DNA of 64,000 bases from Cunninghamia lanceolata (Eukaryota; Streptophyta; Pinopsida; Cupressales; Cupressaceae): NCBI GenBank assembly GCA_027924645.1, contig BSBN01001807.1, positions 10,682,001-10,746,000 on the forward strand, written 5' to 3'. Below the pieces are notes generated by a model, which searched no databases, was not told the DNA's origin, and worked only from the letters and a program-made list of their open reading frames with translations. This document shows positions 43,978 to 55,639 of this stretch, piece by piece; position 1 is the stretch's first letter, and the number at the start of each line of letters is the position of its first letter. A program made the position numbers and the translations under genes.

Positions 43978-45732
43978 TGTTGACCTATTTTAGTCCTCCA
44001 GACTTAAAATGGTCTACCTAAAAATCCTGGATTTCTTCCATAAAAAATATCTGATTTGAGATACCCTAAATGGAAGAAAGTTTCCCCAAAATCCCAAACT
44101 TTCTAAGTTTTTGCCTAAGCCTATTTTGCCTTATCAATAAACTTGGTTGTTCATGAACTGAAAAGTTTGCAGATTGACAGGTTCACCAATCAGCGAAATG
44201 GACGATAAAGCAAAAGGAAGAAATTCATGAAGGTAAGGCAGAAGGGAAAAATTAAGGCAAAATTGAAGTGTTTTGTCGACAAACGTGAAGGTTCGCGAAC
44301 CTGCTAGTTCGTCGATCAACAAGTTCATCGATAGGTGAACTTGCCGACCAAAGCAAAGGGAAAACAAGTAGGAATTTGCCAAAGGAAATAATAAAGTGCA
44401 AAAGGCCTTGTCGGCAAAGTGGCTAGTTTGTGAACCGGTTGGTTCATCGATAGGTGAAGTCACCAACGAGAGAAGAGAAGAAAAAGTGAAGACAAGGAAA
44501 CAAGCAGGCCTTTGTCAGAAAAGTAGATGGTTTGTGAACCTTAAGGTTCACTGACAGAGTAAGTCACCAACAAAGGAAGATAATGAAAGAAGAAGAAAGA
44601 AAGATGAAGTGATAGTTCGCACCAAGCGAAGTTTGTTAATAGGCAAAATCATCGACAACAAAGGAAGGACAAGATAGTTCCAAAGTTCGTGATGGATGAG
44701 ATTTGTCGGTAAGGCAAAGTGAAAGTCATAAGTAAAAATCAAGTGAAAAATCAATGTAAACATAAAGCATGTAATATAGATGTAGTGATTTAACATATTT
44801 AAAAGTAAGTATAAGATATTTTAAAGTGTTGTAAAAGCTTTACACAGATACTTTTGGCGGGCATTGTATTTTAAAATGCCCATCTAATCTCTAGTCACCA
44901 TGACTGCTTAATTAGGTCAACTCCCCAATTGGAAGTTAATGTTGGTGTTTTATTGTTGCAGGTGGATGAGTCAGGTGTTGATATTCAATGCAAATATTTT
45001 ATTTAGCAACTTCACTCTCCAGGTCTTTTCATATTTATTGTTGCAAATCAAATTGTAGGTCTTTTCTGCATTAAGGTTTTGTAGAATAGACGTGGGTGGA
45101 CATTCCCTTGCAAAATATCTTTTGACAGGCCCATGGGCAGATTTATTGTAGAGTGGGTGACCTCGATTAGTGTGTTATCAATGTAATGAAATACTATATA
45201 TTGATAAAAAGGAATGTAAAGTGTTGTTGGACATAGGGGCTTGTTTTGTGCTCCAAACAGAAACCTACCTTGTTGTAGCCTTGCCTTTTGATTAATATAG
45301 CATTGGTTATTTTACCTCTTCATGATAGCTTCAGCACTATACATAATCCTGAAACTAATTTTTGTATTATGAATGTTAATCAGTTCCTTGCAATTTCATT
45401 TTACTCTTTAGCTCTATTAAGATTTTAGGATTTGTGTGTGTTAATCAATCTTTTGAAACCTTTTGTGCATCTTAGTTTTGTGGGTTTTCTTCATTTTGAA
45501 CCTGGTGTATCACCTTTCCCTCTTCAGTTTTATCCTTCTTCCCTTTTCCCAATGGTGTTAGATTAGGTTTAGTCCATAGTTTTCTCTCAATCTTCTATTT
45601 AGAAAGAGAAACCAACCTTCTCTGGAGGTCTGGTCTCATTTGTTGGTCCCACACCTTGAGATCACTCCCATGTTTCACTGGATTGTTGCAGCAAACATTC
45701 TTCAACACAGGGTGCAAATCCAAGTGACAACA
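43978..45732 (+). mobile_element. Solo LTR with perfect target duplication
   Basis: 1755 bp, starting TGTTGACCTATTTTAG and ending AAGTGACAACA. The 5-bp flank ATTAA is identical on both sides (43973-43977, 45733-45737). The terminal TGTTG/CAACA and the last 130 bp agree with the split solo LTR at 19473-32567. It carries a TATA-like ACTATATATTG near 45190. No coding sequence. The U3 half differs completely from the other copy and holds GTTCG(C/T)GAAC palindromes. Confidence 0.88.
44285..44560. repeat. Repeated GTTC-GAAC palindromes in LTR U3
   Basis: GGTTCGCGAACC (about 44291), GTTTGTGAACC followed by GGTTCATCGATAGGTGAA (about 44425), and GTTTGTGAACC followed by GGTTCACTGAC (about 44530). They are short imperfect palindromes at irregular 100-140 bp spacing. 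Confidence 0.7.
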
Positions 45733-45812
45733 ATTAACGTGTCATTAGTTCTATGACATAGACTAAATGCAATTACTAATTTTGAATCATTGACCATAGC
45801 CTTTGTCATAGT

Positions 45813-45893
45813 TGGTAGTTTCACATGAGAAGTCTAGCACACTCCCATGTAAGAGACCTTGGTCACTGGTAGTTTCACATGAGAAGTCAAGGA
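45813..45893. repeat. Direct repeat of 21 bp
   Basis: TGGTAGTTTCACATGAGAAG occurs at about 45815 and 45868, separated by about 33 bases, between the solo LTR and the LINE unit. Confidence 0.85.
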
Positions 45894-45948
45894 CAATCCC
45901 CACTATATTTGCAATCTATTGCTTCTTGCAAAATTTCTACGAAGATGG

Positions 45949-47708
45949 GTATGAGGGCATTATTTTTTTTCTTATTCATAAAATGCTACCTTGGGGGTAG
46001 CTCCCTTTGACTAAAAAATGAAAATTCTAAAAAACATCTTTTGGTCAGCTCGAAAAAGGAGAACCAAGACAAAGCATCAGACCCATTAACATGGGTGCAT
46101 ACCAAAGAATCTTACAATCCAAGATCAATCCTCAACTCGCTGCATTAGTGCTATTTTTTAAATGGGGATGAAGATGCATGTTAGGCCAAGAATTATCACC
46201 TTTATAAGGAGCTTTCTTTTTCTTTTGCACCACTTTCCAATCATCATTGCTTCTTTCTACAACATGATTTTCTAGAGCAAGAAGAGGCGGTTGAGATGTT
46301 TCAGTTGATTTCCCACACCCATCCACAGAAAGTTGTTGACCATTCCTAAGCGCAGTAGGTGGTCATGCTTCTGATTTTTCTTTTGCCTGAGATGAATCCT
46401 ATTGAACTGAAAACTTATCCATGTCATTCAAATGCTCATATGAGGTCTCATGTGCTCCTACATCACCCTCAACAGTGTAATGGTGAGGAGATACATCTTT
46501 CCACCATGTGGTAGGGCGAATTGACTTAACTTTGGCATTGGGGCAGTTTGCAGCAATGTGGCCAATATTGTAACATTTTCTAAAACAAAATGGCAATCCT
46601 TTGTAATCTAGAGGTTGGGTCCAACTGTGGCCATGTACCTTCAAAATGATTTCTACCAGTAGGTCTTTTGAAGTGTCTAAATCCACTAAAATTTGTGTGA
46701 AGGTTGTGTGCATGAAATCTGAAGAATCACTATCTATTGCCAAGAAACTGCCAAGTGAATCCCCAATGGCTTTGAAACATGAATCAGACCAAAAATAGAG
46801 TGGGTAATTCAAAAGACAAACCTAAATAAGCATAACATCAAAGGACTCTGTGGAAGAACTGAATGAAGGGTGCCATGGTTTTATCATCAGCACATGTTGC
46901 CCCCAAGTCTATAGAGAGCGGAGAATAGTATTTCGGTCCTCAACACTGTCAAAAACCACCACGAAGAAGCCACTAGCACATAGATAGATCTTGAGATTTT
47001 CTTTCAATCCAAGCTGCCAATGCTTAGAGATCCACATATGTAGATCTAAGAGGCTGGGCCAAAATGATTGAAACCTGCCAATCATACCATTCTCTACAAA
47101 GAATTTTTTGTTTTCAATTATTTATTTTTCAACGATGTCACTCAGGGTTATTTCACTGGGTTTACTAGAGCATTGTAGGGGCTTCCCCAAATCCAATTGA
47201 TCATACTACTTGAGATTTGCTTGGGGTTTGTACCCAATAGTGGCTACATCAGAGTAATCTCGTGGGCCATGCCTATCCTGGGCACCCCAATTCTTTGCAT
47301 TTGAGCTTTCCCCCACTCCGTCACAAATAATCGAGTTGCGATTGATCAGGGGAGAAATAAGGGCGGGGACAAATTTTGGGTGCCTAACCTTTGAGTCCAC
47401 TATCCCTAGGCTCTCCAAGGTTCCTTAACTAGAGGAAGAATTACCCGTCACAGAAGAGAGGTAGGCACATATTTGGGAGGTGACTGGAGCCTCTGTAAAA
47501 ACCTCCCTCATAGCAATATGGCCATAGTTGCGAGGCTCAAGTTTGGAGCCAAAGACCTTGGCTAACTATGGAGTAACAATATTTTGATCCTTGGGCCGTA
47601 GAGAGGGAGATCGTGAGCCATCCTTCAAACAAGCAGAGTAACTTGAAACCCTAAAGTCTAGAATTTCAGCAGTGAGCCTTCCATTTCAACTACAAGTATG
47701 AGGGCATT
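45949..47708 (-). mobile_element. LINE-derived unit with ORF1 only
   Basis: A 13-bp target duplication, GTATGAGGGCATT, lies at 45949-45961 and 47696-47708. The body (45962-47695, 1734 bp) reads on the minus strand. Its 3' end is an A-rich tail (T run at 45963-45970 on plus), preceded by a short 3' segment with GGTAGC and AATAAG words. Its 5' side begins just before a degraded ORF1. The large ORF2 (endonuclease, RT) is missing, although the 3' end and tail are kept, so it is not simple 5' truncation. An internal deletion derivative, comparable in layout to mammalian half-LINEs, is the simplest reading. Confidence 0.8.
46132..47690 (-). pseudogene. Plant LINE ORF1 (DUF4283 with CCHC knuckle), degraded
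   Basis: Most of the protein lies in one minus frame with several stops. The N-terminal part is LRPKDQNIVTP, then KLEPRNYGHIAM, HPKFVPALISPLI and YSDVATIGYKP. The DUF4283-like part (FVENGMIGRFQSFWP, then LYLCASGFFVVVF-like) leads to LNYPLYFWSDSCFKAIGDSL, VDLDTSKDLLVEI and SWTQPLDYKGLPFC. The knuckle CFRKCYNIGHIAANC (about 46545-46595) has its first Cys displaced by one residue (CX3C instead of CX2C). A Lys-rich C-terminus (DDWKVVQKKKKAPYKGDN) follows in 46326-46132. ORF1 binds LINE RNA. Degraded but readable over about 1.5 kb. Confidence 0.85.
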
Positions 47709-50477
47709 GTTGTTGTTGTAGTACATAAAGAATTATAACAAGTGGTAATTTTAAAATAAAGAACAATTCATTGCAAAAACCACTATATATACTAAAATGA
47801 AAGAAGGTAGTGTAAGAAAGTAATAAAATTTTGATTACCAATCAGGAAGATAGTTTGTGGCATTTTTGCATGTTGTTATTCAATTGAAAGTTAGTGATTT
47901 AGAAAGCAATAATATGTACAAATTTTTAATTTTATACTAGAAAGAAGTTATTTGGAAGAAAGATTATATTGTTAGTGAACAATTCAATTTCTTTTTCATA
48001 GTTTTTGAATATGTTATTTGATAGTCAAGTTTGATTGTACCTGGTTGTAGAATATGTCAATCATTATTCCATACAAGTTGCATTGATTATAAGGTTTTTT
48101 TGATTGAGAGTGAATTGTCCTTTTACATGACAACCTTGCATCATGAAAATAATTGTTGATTTACTATCAATGTATTCTTGATTAAGTAATGTTTTGTAAT
48201 TAAGGGAGGAAGACTTGAATGATAGATTTGTTCAAAAAATAATGTAGCGTTTTCTTATTTTTAGATGTCAGAATGGCTTTGAGATAGTGGGAGTAGATGT
48301 ATACAACTTGTTCATTGCATTTCATACAATAAGTAGTTTGGTCTTGTAGTGCTCCATATGTATCAATTTTGTAGTTACATGTAGGATAGAAGGCATGAAA
48401 TGGAGTAAAAACTGGATTAGTTATTTTAAGGTTCCATGAACCTACAACACATGATCAAGTAAATATTATTGCGCTGGGATTTTTTTTATAATTACAAAAA
48501 TTCAAGAGTTTGAAGTTACTTCAAATGTTGAGTGTAATAAATTGTATAAATGATCCAAGGTTATTTTCCAATGTATGTTGATTGACATGTATGAAGTATG
48601 TTTTCTTTTGCATCCATCTATTTTATAATGTTTGTGAATAGTATCACTGGTTCAATTCATTGTGTTGGTCCTATTCTTCCATTGTAGAAAAGTATTGCAC
48701 TAAATTTGGATGCATTTGTACCTAATTTTTGTGGAAAAAAAATTATGAGTTTTTTTATTGAATAAATACGTTAGGATTAAGAGGTTGTAAAATACAATGA
48801 AGTAAACAATTAAAAACATGTTTGCACCTATGCTTTGTCAAATTTAGAATTTCCATCTTTTATGTCAATAAGATATTGGAAAGGTGTTTTTTTGTGGCAA
48901 TGACAAGTGCACCTACATATCCAATTGCATAATCATTTGTGATTGTGAGTAGTTGATTAATGGTGGTGCTTGGTATGAATTTATAATCTTCATGCATGTG
49001 ATATGGTTTCAATTGTGCTTGACTGGTTCAAGGTGAGTATACAATCATAATCACCAGTCATAATCAGTTCTAGGAGCAATTTGGAAGTTTGAAATGCAAA
49101 TAGCTAATCCGAGAACTATTTTTCCTTCATGTTGATGCACAAGGTCACTAGTTAAGTTGAGGGTGATTGTCATCTGTCAACTTTGCATGAATCACTTCTC
49201 AGGTTTTGTTTGTTTTAACCAAAGGAGTTTTGTACACTACAATGACATCTCCTTCAAATATATTTCCAACTTTGTGGGCATTGAGATCTTTAAATCATAT
49301 TGATTTTTTAAAAGTTTTGATTTGCAATGATGATGAGAAGATGAATTTATGGTTTGAAAATTGAGTTTGGATAGTATAAATGCAAATAAATAATGTTAAT
49401 TACCTTTTTATATTTGTTGTTGTATGGTTTTTTGTCTGTTTTTGCTCTTTTGTTACAAGAAATTTGTAAAGTGTTAAAATGTACATTATAAAATTATATA
49501 AATTTTGTGCATAAAGTATTTGTTGGGATGATATAAGAAGGTAGAACATAAAATTAGTGTCATCCTAAATAGAATATAATAAGAGTTACGATGTAATTTA
49601 TGGATACAAAAATGTTAAACTATCAAATATAAATGAGGATGCATCATCATTAAGATGAATCAAGTAGTTTTGAAAATGACATTGAAAATCAAGGGCAATG
49701 GCGTGAGATCTTATCAAAATTTTGAGTAAAAATTTCATGTTGATTTCAAAAGTCAATTTCCTATATGTAAATTTGATGTGCAAAAGCATAACTAGAGTTA
49801 AAGTTTTGATGCATTAACAAATTAGGGTTAGTTTGGGTAGACTTTGTTATAAATAGGTTCTTATGCATGATAGAAATCAACTTGTAAAGATAGTGCTTGT
49901 AATAAAGATGTCTATATTTACCAGCATTTGCACCCTTTGGAGGTTTAAGGGATACGCCGATAGGATATTTATGGAAAGAGTTAATAAATTGAATAATACA
50001 TAAATAGATGTATAACAATAAATTTATACATGCTTTAAGTACAAATAAAGATGATATTCAACAAGTTCTAAGATTCATTTGTAATAGGTACATTCATTCT
50101 ATGAACGTAAATAGTCCCATGTCATTGCATGATCAAAGTTTAGTATCGATGTTGCATCGAACTAAATTCCATAAGAGTTTCTTTGTATCTTTGTAATAAA
50201 ATTCTCTTTTGCAACTATTGTGATTCCTATGCATGAAAACATAATGTTGTCAGTCCAAAATCATATTTTTTAATCATTTTCTTATGAATGAAAACCAAGC
50301 AATAAAAAATAAATTCTTTAGAAGGTGGACAATTCTTGAGGTTTTACTTTTTTTGTAAACAATGTAATTGATTAGTTTTTTACATTTATGTTTTTAAAAA
50401 GAGGATAATCAAATATTAGAAAAAATATCATTGTTTCTTATTTGAGGGATCTTGCAAGTAATTATACATAGCTGGAG
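47709..50477. other. AT-rich stretch with faint minus-strand protein-like frames
   Basis: No gene can be named. Two minus-strand pieces look protein-like: one near 49290-49200 (NIFEGDVIVVYKTPLV) and one near 50000-49850 (YPIGVSLKPPKGANAGKYRH). They lie downstream of the PIF1 C-terminus at 50478-50699 and could be the remainder of the same transposon, but the domain identity is not clear. The rest is low complexity. Confidence 0.35.
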
Positions 50478-50699
50478 TTACTGTTGTGAGAGCAACTGTA
50501 GGTGAGCTTCTTCTTTCTTTTTGATAATGTTGTAGGGATTGTTTTTCATTCTGGAGTAGCGGTCGAAAGAGAATGCAGGCTCTATATGATTATCTTCTAT
50601 AGACTTGACTCTAGACATTGCTGTAAATGTGAGGCCTAATTTATGTTGTGTATTTTCTGCAATACAAAGTGGGGTGGTCGAGTTAGCTTTAGCATACAC
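50478..50699 (-). pseudogene. C-terminus of a PIF1-like (Helitron-type) helicase
   Basis: The minus frame reads IAENTQHKLGLTFTAMSRVK, then IEPAFSFDRYSRMKNNPYNI, and ends in a charged LSQQ tail before the stop. 'LGLTFVALSRVKS..D..IEP.FSFDRY' is the last helicase motif and tail of PIF1-type helicases as found in Helitron-like transposons. The upstream helicase motifs are missing; a GC-rich unrelated stretch replaces them at 50650-50870. It differs from the helicase at 59-62 kb (no FSFDRY tail there), so it represents another lineage. Confidence 0.75.
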
Positions 50700-52734
50700 A
50701 TGGACCCTCTCCTTGCCATGGGGCGAACCTCCACGTCACTCTTGCTCTCATGGAAGTAGCCAGTCGAGAGGAGGTGAGACACGGGGGTGGTCTGGCTCGC
50801 TTGAGAACTGAACTTCGCAAAAAGTGGTCGGTTGGTCCTGGGGCCTTTCTTGTGCGTTGATTCTAATCTGGTGTTATATGACCATTGTTAAAATAACTAT
50901 ATGACTCGAAGGGTCACTACTCACCGTTCTTTTGTTAGGATTCCTAATGTTCCAACGTTGTGTAGGTTGATTGTTGTTCTCCTTAATACTTCTTTCAATT
51001 TGGCATCATTGTTCAAACTGTTGGATGATAACTTGTGTTTGACTACTTGAAATTTCAATTATCTCAATTGGTTGCAGAGGATTTGTCATAACCTAAACAA
51101 AAAATGCATCCACAAAAATGTCAATTTCATGGATGAGAAAATTGTTAAGTCTACATACTATCTTTGAGAACCACCAACATAAAAATTGTAGGTGCATTCA
51201 TTATGCTTTATCATGGTTCTCATAACTAACTTTTATTTTATTTTATTTTTGCATATAAATTACAAATCTTAAACACACATTAAATATACTTTTGACTGTA
51301 TTTTTATTTGTTCTATAAGTATATACATTGAAATTAAGTAAGAGTAATTGAGACTAATAAATACATATTTAAAATTTGGAAATCAAATGCAATAATGTTA
51401 TATTAAATTTGTAGAAACATAAACAAGATTATTTTCTAGTTTCTAAGGAGTCCTGTCACAAATCTAAAATTTGGTAAAATTAATAATTGTCAACTTGAAA
51501 AAGTTCTATTCTTTCCCAAAAACAAAAAGAAAGCCAATTTTTTTTTACCTCCCAACTCTATGATATAGCAGAACATTTAAAAAGCAGTAATGGGGTTTTA
51601 ATTTTTTAAATAGTTTAATTTTGACATTATAGTTTATATATCACATAAATAAATAAATGTATGTAATATTATATATGCAATTATATTATATAATAAGTTT
51701 TTATTAGAGAAGATAATTTAAGTATTGGTTTTGGCAAAATTGGTGATTAAATTTTCTTTTCAATTCTTTGCTTTGTAATTAAATTGTTTTGGACCGAGAA
51801 AACCCAATGAACTCAACCAAAGGTATTAGCACATAAATAACAATAAATAACCCGTAGTTTATATAAATTCAATTCAATTTTTAATTTATAAATTCAGTTC
51901 AATTTTTAATTTTCTTTTATTGTAGGATCTTTGGGTAGGACACTGCACTACCTATATACACACAATTATTTGTATCTTATTCCCATTACATTATATTCAA
52001 AGTGGTTTTTTTAACCAATGGGAATCAATATAGCATCTTGTGTCTCTTATTCTTATCTATCCCACTTTATTGGAGTTGTTTCATTTAGTTCTAGGGTTAC
52101 GTTGCATAGATTCCTTTACTCTTAAAATTTTCAAAGATGAGGGAGCATGGTAGCATAGAAAATGGTGGTATAGCTATTTTTGGATGTTGCATAAACCAAA
52201 TGATATTTTATATTTTGTAATAATACCTAGCAATTAAGTATGCTTTTTTATGAAAGGAACTAATATATGCTTCCTACAACTAACAAGCAAACCTGATCTT
52301 GCAAACGAGGAGACAATGCCTGAAACATTGAAATTGAACACTAGAAGGTTACAGAAAGCACAAAATGATTTTCAACATATTATTAGTTCCTACTAAAAAA
52401 AATTATCCCTATGTTGTAATGCCTTATGTAACATGGGAAACTTAGTACTTATCCCGATTCCCTATGTTGTAGTGTAGCTTGGACATTAATATTAATTATA
52501 CTATTCTTTAAAGGAGATAGTTTGTTGAAAAGAAAAATAAAAAATTAAAGAAATTATATAGAGAGTAGTTTGGAGTCAATTTCCATCCATATTTTATATT
52601 TATGGGTAATGGTTTATAAGATTTTATTTTTGTTATGTTTACAACAAAAATACATGAAAAAATATCAATGAAAAAATGTCAAAAACTTTAACGCATGATT
52701 AATTTTAACCAATGCATGGACTGGGTGGCATACA
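50700..52734. other. Unassigned; GC-rich patch then AT-rich sequence
   Basis: 50700-50860 is GC-rich (ACGGGGGTGGTCTGG and GGTCCTGGGGCC words) and abruptly different from both sides; its source is unknown. 50870-52734 is AT-rich with no recognisable gene, LTR end or RNA. Confidence 0.4.
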
Positions 52735-52875
52735 ATGTGCTGGCAAACAATAGTCTTCACAAAGGCAGCACTACATGTCTGGGCTTCTATAATTTCACAT
52801 TTAACATACATTTTTGCTAGAACATTCACACTTTTCTCTCTGTGTTCTCTAGTTCATATCCTCCTCTTGAGAAAA

Positions 52876-52972
52876 ATGGCAGGCTGCTTGCACTTCATTT
52901 TCCTGTGTGTACTTATATGTTGTTGCAACGACCATGTCAAGGGAGTAGATCCAGATAGTGGGCACAATCTGG
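52876..52972 (+). CDS. Possible first exon of a secreted protein
   Basis: ATG at 52876 in a strong plant start context (AAAAATGGCAGG) follows a C/T-rich 5'UTR-like stretch. It encodes MAGCLHFIFLCVLICCC, a plausible signal peptide core, then NDHVKGVDPDSGHNL. A GT follows at 52970-52973 (CTGGTCAT) and could be a splice donor. Downstream sequence reads like non-coding DNA, although the frame stays open to 53313. No family recognised and no second exon found, so it could be chance. Kept because start context, leader and hydrophobic segment coincide. Confidence 0.3.
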
Positions 52973-53224
52973 TCATAATTTTTGTGCCTTTTTCTTTGTT
53001 ACCAAGTTCACCCATCTCAGCCTTTGTACTCAGCCTAAACAAATATTTCTTCAAGTTCTTTGGCAACAGTTTTCATGAAACTTATTTGGTGATTACTTCT
53101 AATTTCATGGAGCATCTTTCAAGTTACCTGTCACCAATTGCTTCAAGCATTTTAGTTGATCCTCTTCAACACCTTTTTTTCCATGGCCAGGCATCTTCAT
53201 TAAATCACATCAGCTTCAGCATTT

Positions 53225-53302
53225 GTGTCATGCCCACATTTCCCATGCGGTCACAACATGCAACACACGTGTCATGTCCACATTTGTCATGTGGTCATGA
53301 CA
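53225..53302. repeat. Tandem hairpin-forming repeat beginning TGTCATG
   Basis: Two direct copies of GTGTCATG(C/T)CCACATTT lie about 45 bases apart. The second forms a hairpin: TGTCATGTCCAC (53270-53281) pairs with GTGGTCATGACA (53291-53302) with one mismatch. The first ten bases, TGTCATGCCC, are also the start of the LARD LTR. Confidence 0.7.
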
Positions 53303-54964
53303 CAAAATATTAAAAATTTTCCACTCATCCCTAGAAACCCCCTCACACGCGTTAGTGTGCTCTGTGGCAATACACATAAGGCGTAAACATGTCAGTCAAA
53401 TTTAGGGTAATGCGATCACATGCGCTTTCCCCTACGTGATGAAAGCTGACTAAGGGGGTCAATGCGACACGAGAAGCATTGCCATTAGGGTTAGGATCGA
53501 TTGATCGAAACCCTAAGTTTTCCTATGTGAGTGAAAGGATTTCGACACGAGTCGAAATCGAAAGCCTAATTCTAAAGCATAACATAATTAAAATAACAAC
53601 TTAATTATGATCATCAAATTTGTGGAAACGTTAAATTTTTACTCCACACAAGGTTTAAATTGCTAAGGTAAGTTATCCCTGAATCCCAAAAAAATTCGGC
53701 AGCATAATGCCTCTCGGACGTGAATAGGAATTATTCTAATAATTAAATTTTTTATCAAAGGTTCCCTAAGCTCACTAAAGTAGGTTAATCGACTTAATTA
53801 AATTGAATAAATTAAAATGACCTCCTTCGACTAATTCTACATAAGATTAAGTAAAATAATTCGATCTTTATCGATAAAGTTGCATTATCACTCCTAAGTC
53901 CAAAAATTGGATAAAGCTACAAATCATTTACTTGTTACAATGAATCTTCCCAACTCTGAAGTAATAATCCCAGTTGGCCCAAGCCAAATACATTATTAAC
54001 ATATAATTCCCTAACCTTATTAATAGAAGAGAATAGGCACATCTCTAATAATTTAATTACAACCCACACAAATTTTAAACCTCAAGGAGTGATAAAAGCA
54101 ACGTCATTTACTTACTCCCAACCCATCTAAAAATAAATCCTATAGTCTAGGAAAACAAATAGTCCCACTCCACCAAGAGGTCAAAATAAAATAAAATGAA
54201 AACAACACACTAAAGTTAGCCAAACATGCCCAAATTTAAGAAGAGACTTCCACCTAAATTCCCAAGGTCTAGAGGATAAAAATAAAAAAAAGAACTAATA
54301 AGTCTTCAAAAAAAAAGAAAGGGGAAAGAAAAGTTTCACGTGCACTAAGGTAAATACCCAATTAAAAATTTCTCTTTTCAAGGAAACCCTAAAGGCTCTC
54401 AAAACTTAAAATATTATTATCATTATGAGCAACCCTAACTTTCTCTTTCTCATTCTTTCTTGGCTCTCTTTCATCCCTCCATTCTAACACATTTCTCTCC
54501 TCCTCTAACAAAATTGTTTTGCTTGCAAGTTTAACCAAATGGCAGCCATGAAGGATATATATGCAGAGGTTTGTTTATATATATATTTTAACAGAGCTAG
54601 GGTTTAAGTTTGACACAAGCCGCAACAAGGGTTGCTGTGTAAACCATGGCCGACGGCACAAACAAAGAGGGGTGACAGATGGTTAGTGGCACCACCGCCA
54701 GATGAAACACCCAGCACAAAACATATTTGGCGTACGATTTAAGGTTCAAGGCAATGTTAAATGGGGTGTGGGGGAGTTCATCCCCCCCACATCCCACGTC
54801 CCCTGAACATCGTCGACCACAATTCCAATGACGATGGCGGCACTATTCCAATCGGCCCTTGACCGTTCCAACTTTTTGTGGGCCTTGAGCCTGAAACCCT
54901 ACTGTATGGTTTGGTCTCTTTTTTTTTTTTAAGAAAAAAAATCATCTATTTTGTTTTATTTACT

Positions 54965-55019
<55 letters not shown>

Positions 55020-55639
55020 TGGTTACACAGTTACAATATGCAACCAATTACCAGGAATAATAAATAACAAAAATAACATATTATATATATATATGGTAGA
55101 AGTATATGATTAATACTTTAACACCTACATTTTAATACTTACCTAAAAATATAAGTATTTTTTTTACAAGGTTAACTAGAAAGTAGAAATAAGAAATAAT
55201 AAATCTCTTCTCTACAAAATAAGGATAAATTTAGCTACTTTTTATTTCTTCCTATTTACAATAAAACTTAGAGCATCAACATAATACATTTCAATGGCTT
55301 TTTTTTTCTTCATTTCACCAAGATTTTCTAACCACGGTTATAAAATACTACAAACTTATTTATTTTTCATTTGCAACTACATCATAACCAGTAAATAAGA
55401 ATAACCAGCAACACATTATATACTTTTTCTTTAGTTTGCAACTGGATATAAATATAACACTATATATATATAAACAACATCATACCATGCATTTCCTTAT
55501 CCCTTTTTTTTTGAACAACATTAGGAAACCAGTAATACATACATTTCATTCTATTGGAAGGAAACAACATCATGATGAAAACCAACCAGCTAATACATTC
55601 TTGTAACTTCGAGAAAGGAGTAATACAAAATAAAAATCA
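53303..55639. other. AT-rich stretch with a GC-richer patch at 54590-54900
   Basis: No supported gene. TTCGACACGAGTCGAAATCG (about 53549) is an imperfect palindrome. CGGCAGCATAATGCCTCTCG at 53698 resembles sequence seen in plant gypsy LTRs. The patch at 54590-54900 is followed by poly-T and the (AT)n tract, a layout like the LARD interior beside its right LTR. Confidence 0.4.
54970..55013. repeat. (AT)n microsatellite
   Basis: About 22 uninterrupted TA units. Confidence 0.97.

Noticed and set aside
46000..46080. Plus-strand start MKILKN resembling a LINE ORF2 start (MKIL..N)
   Set aside because: It is on the opposite strand to the LINE unit and stops after about 23 codons with no endonuclease motif.
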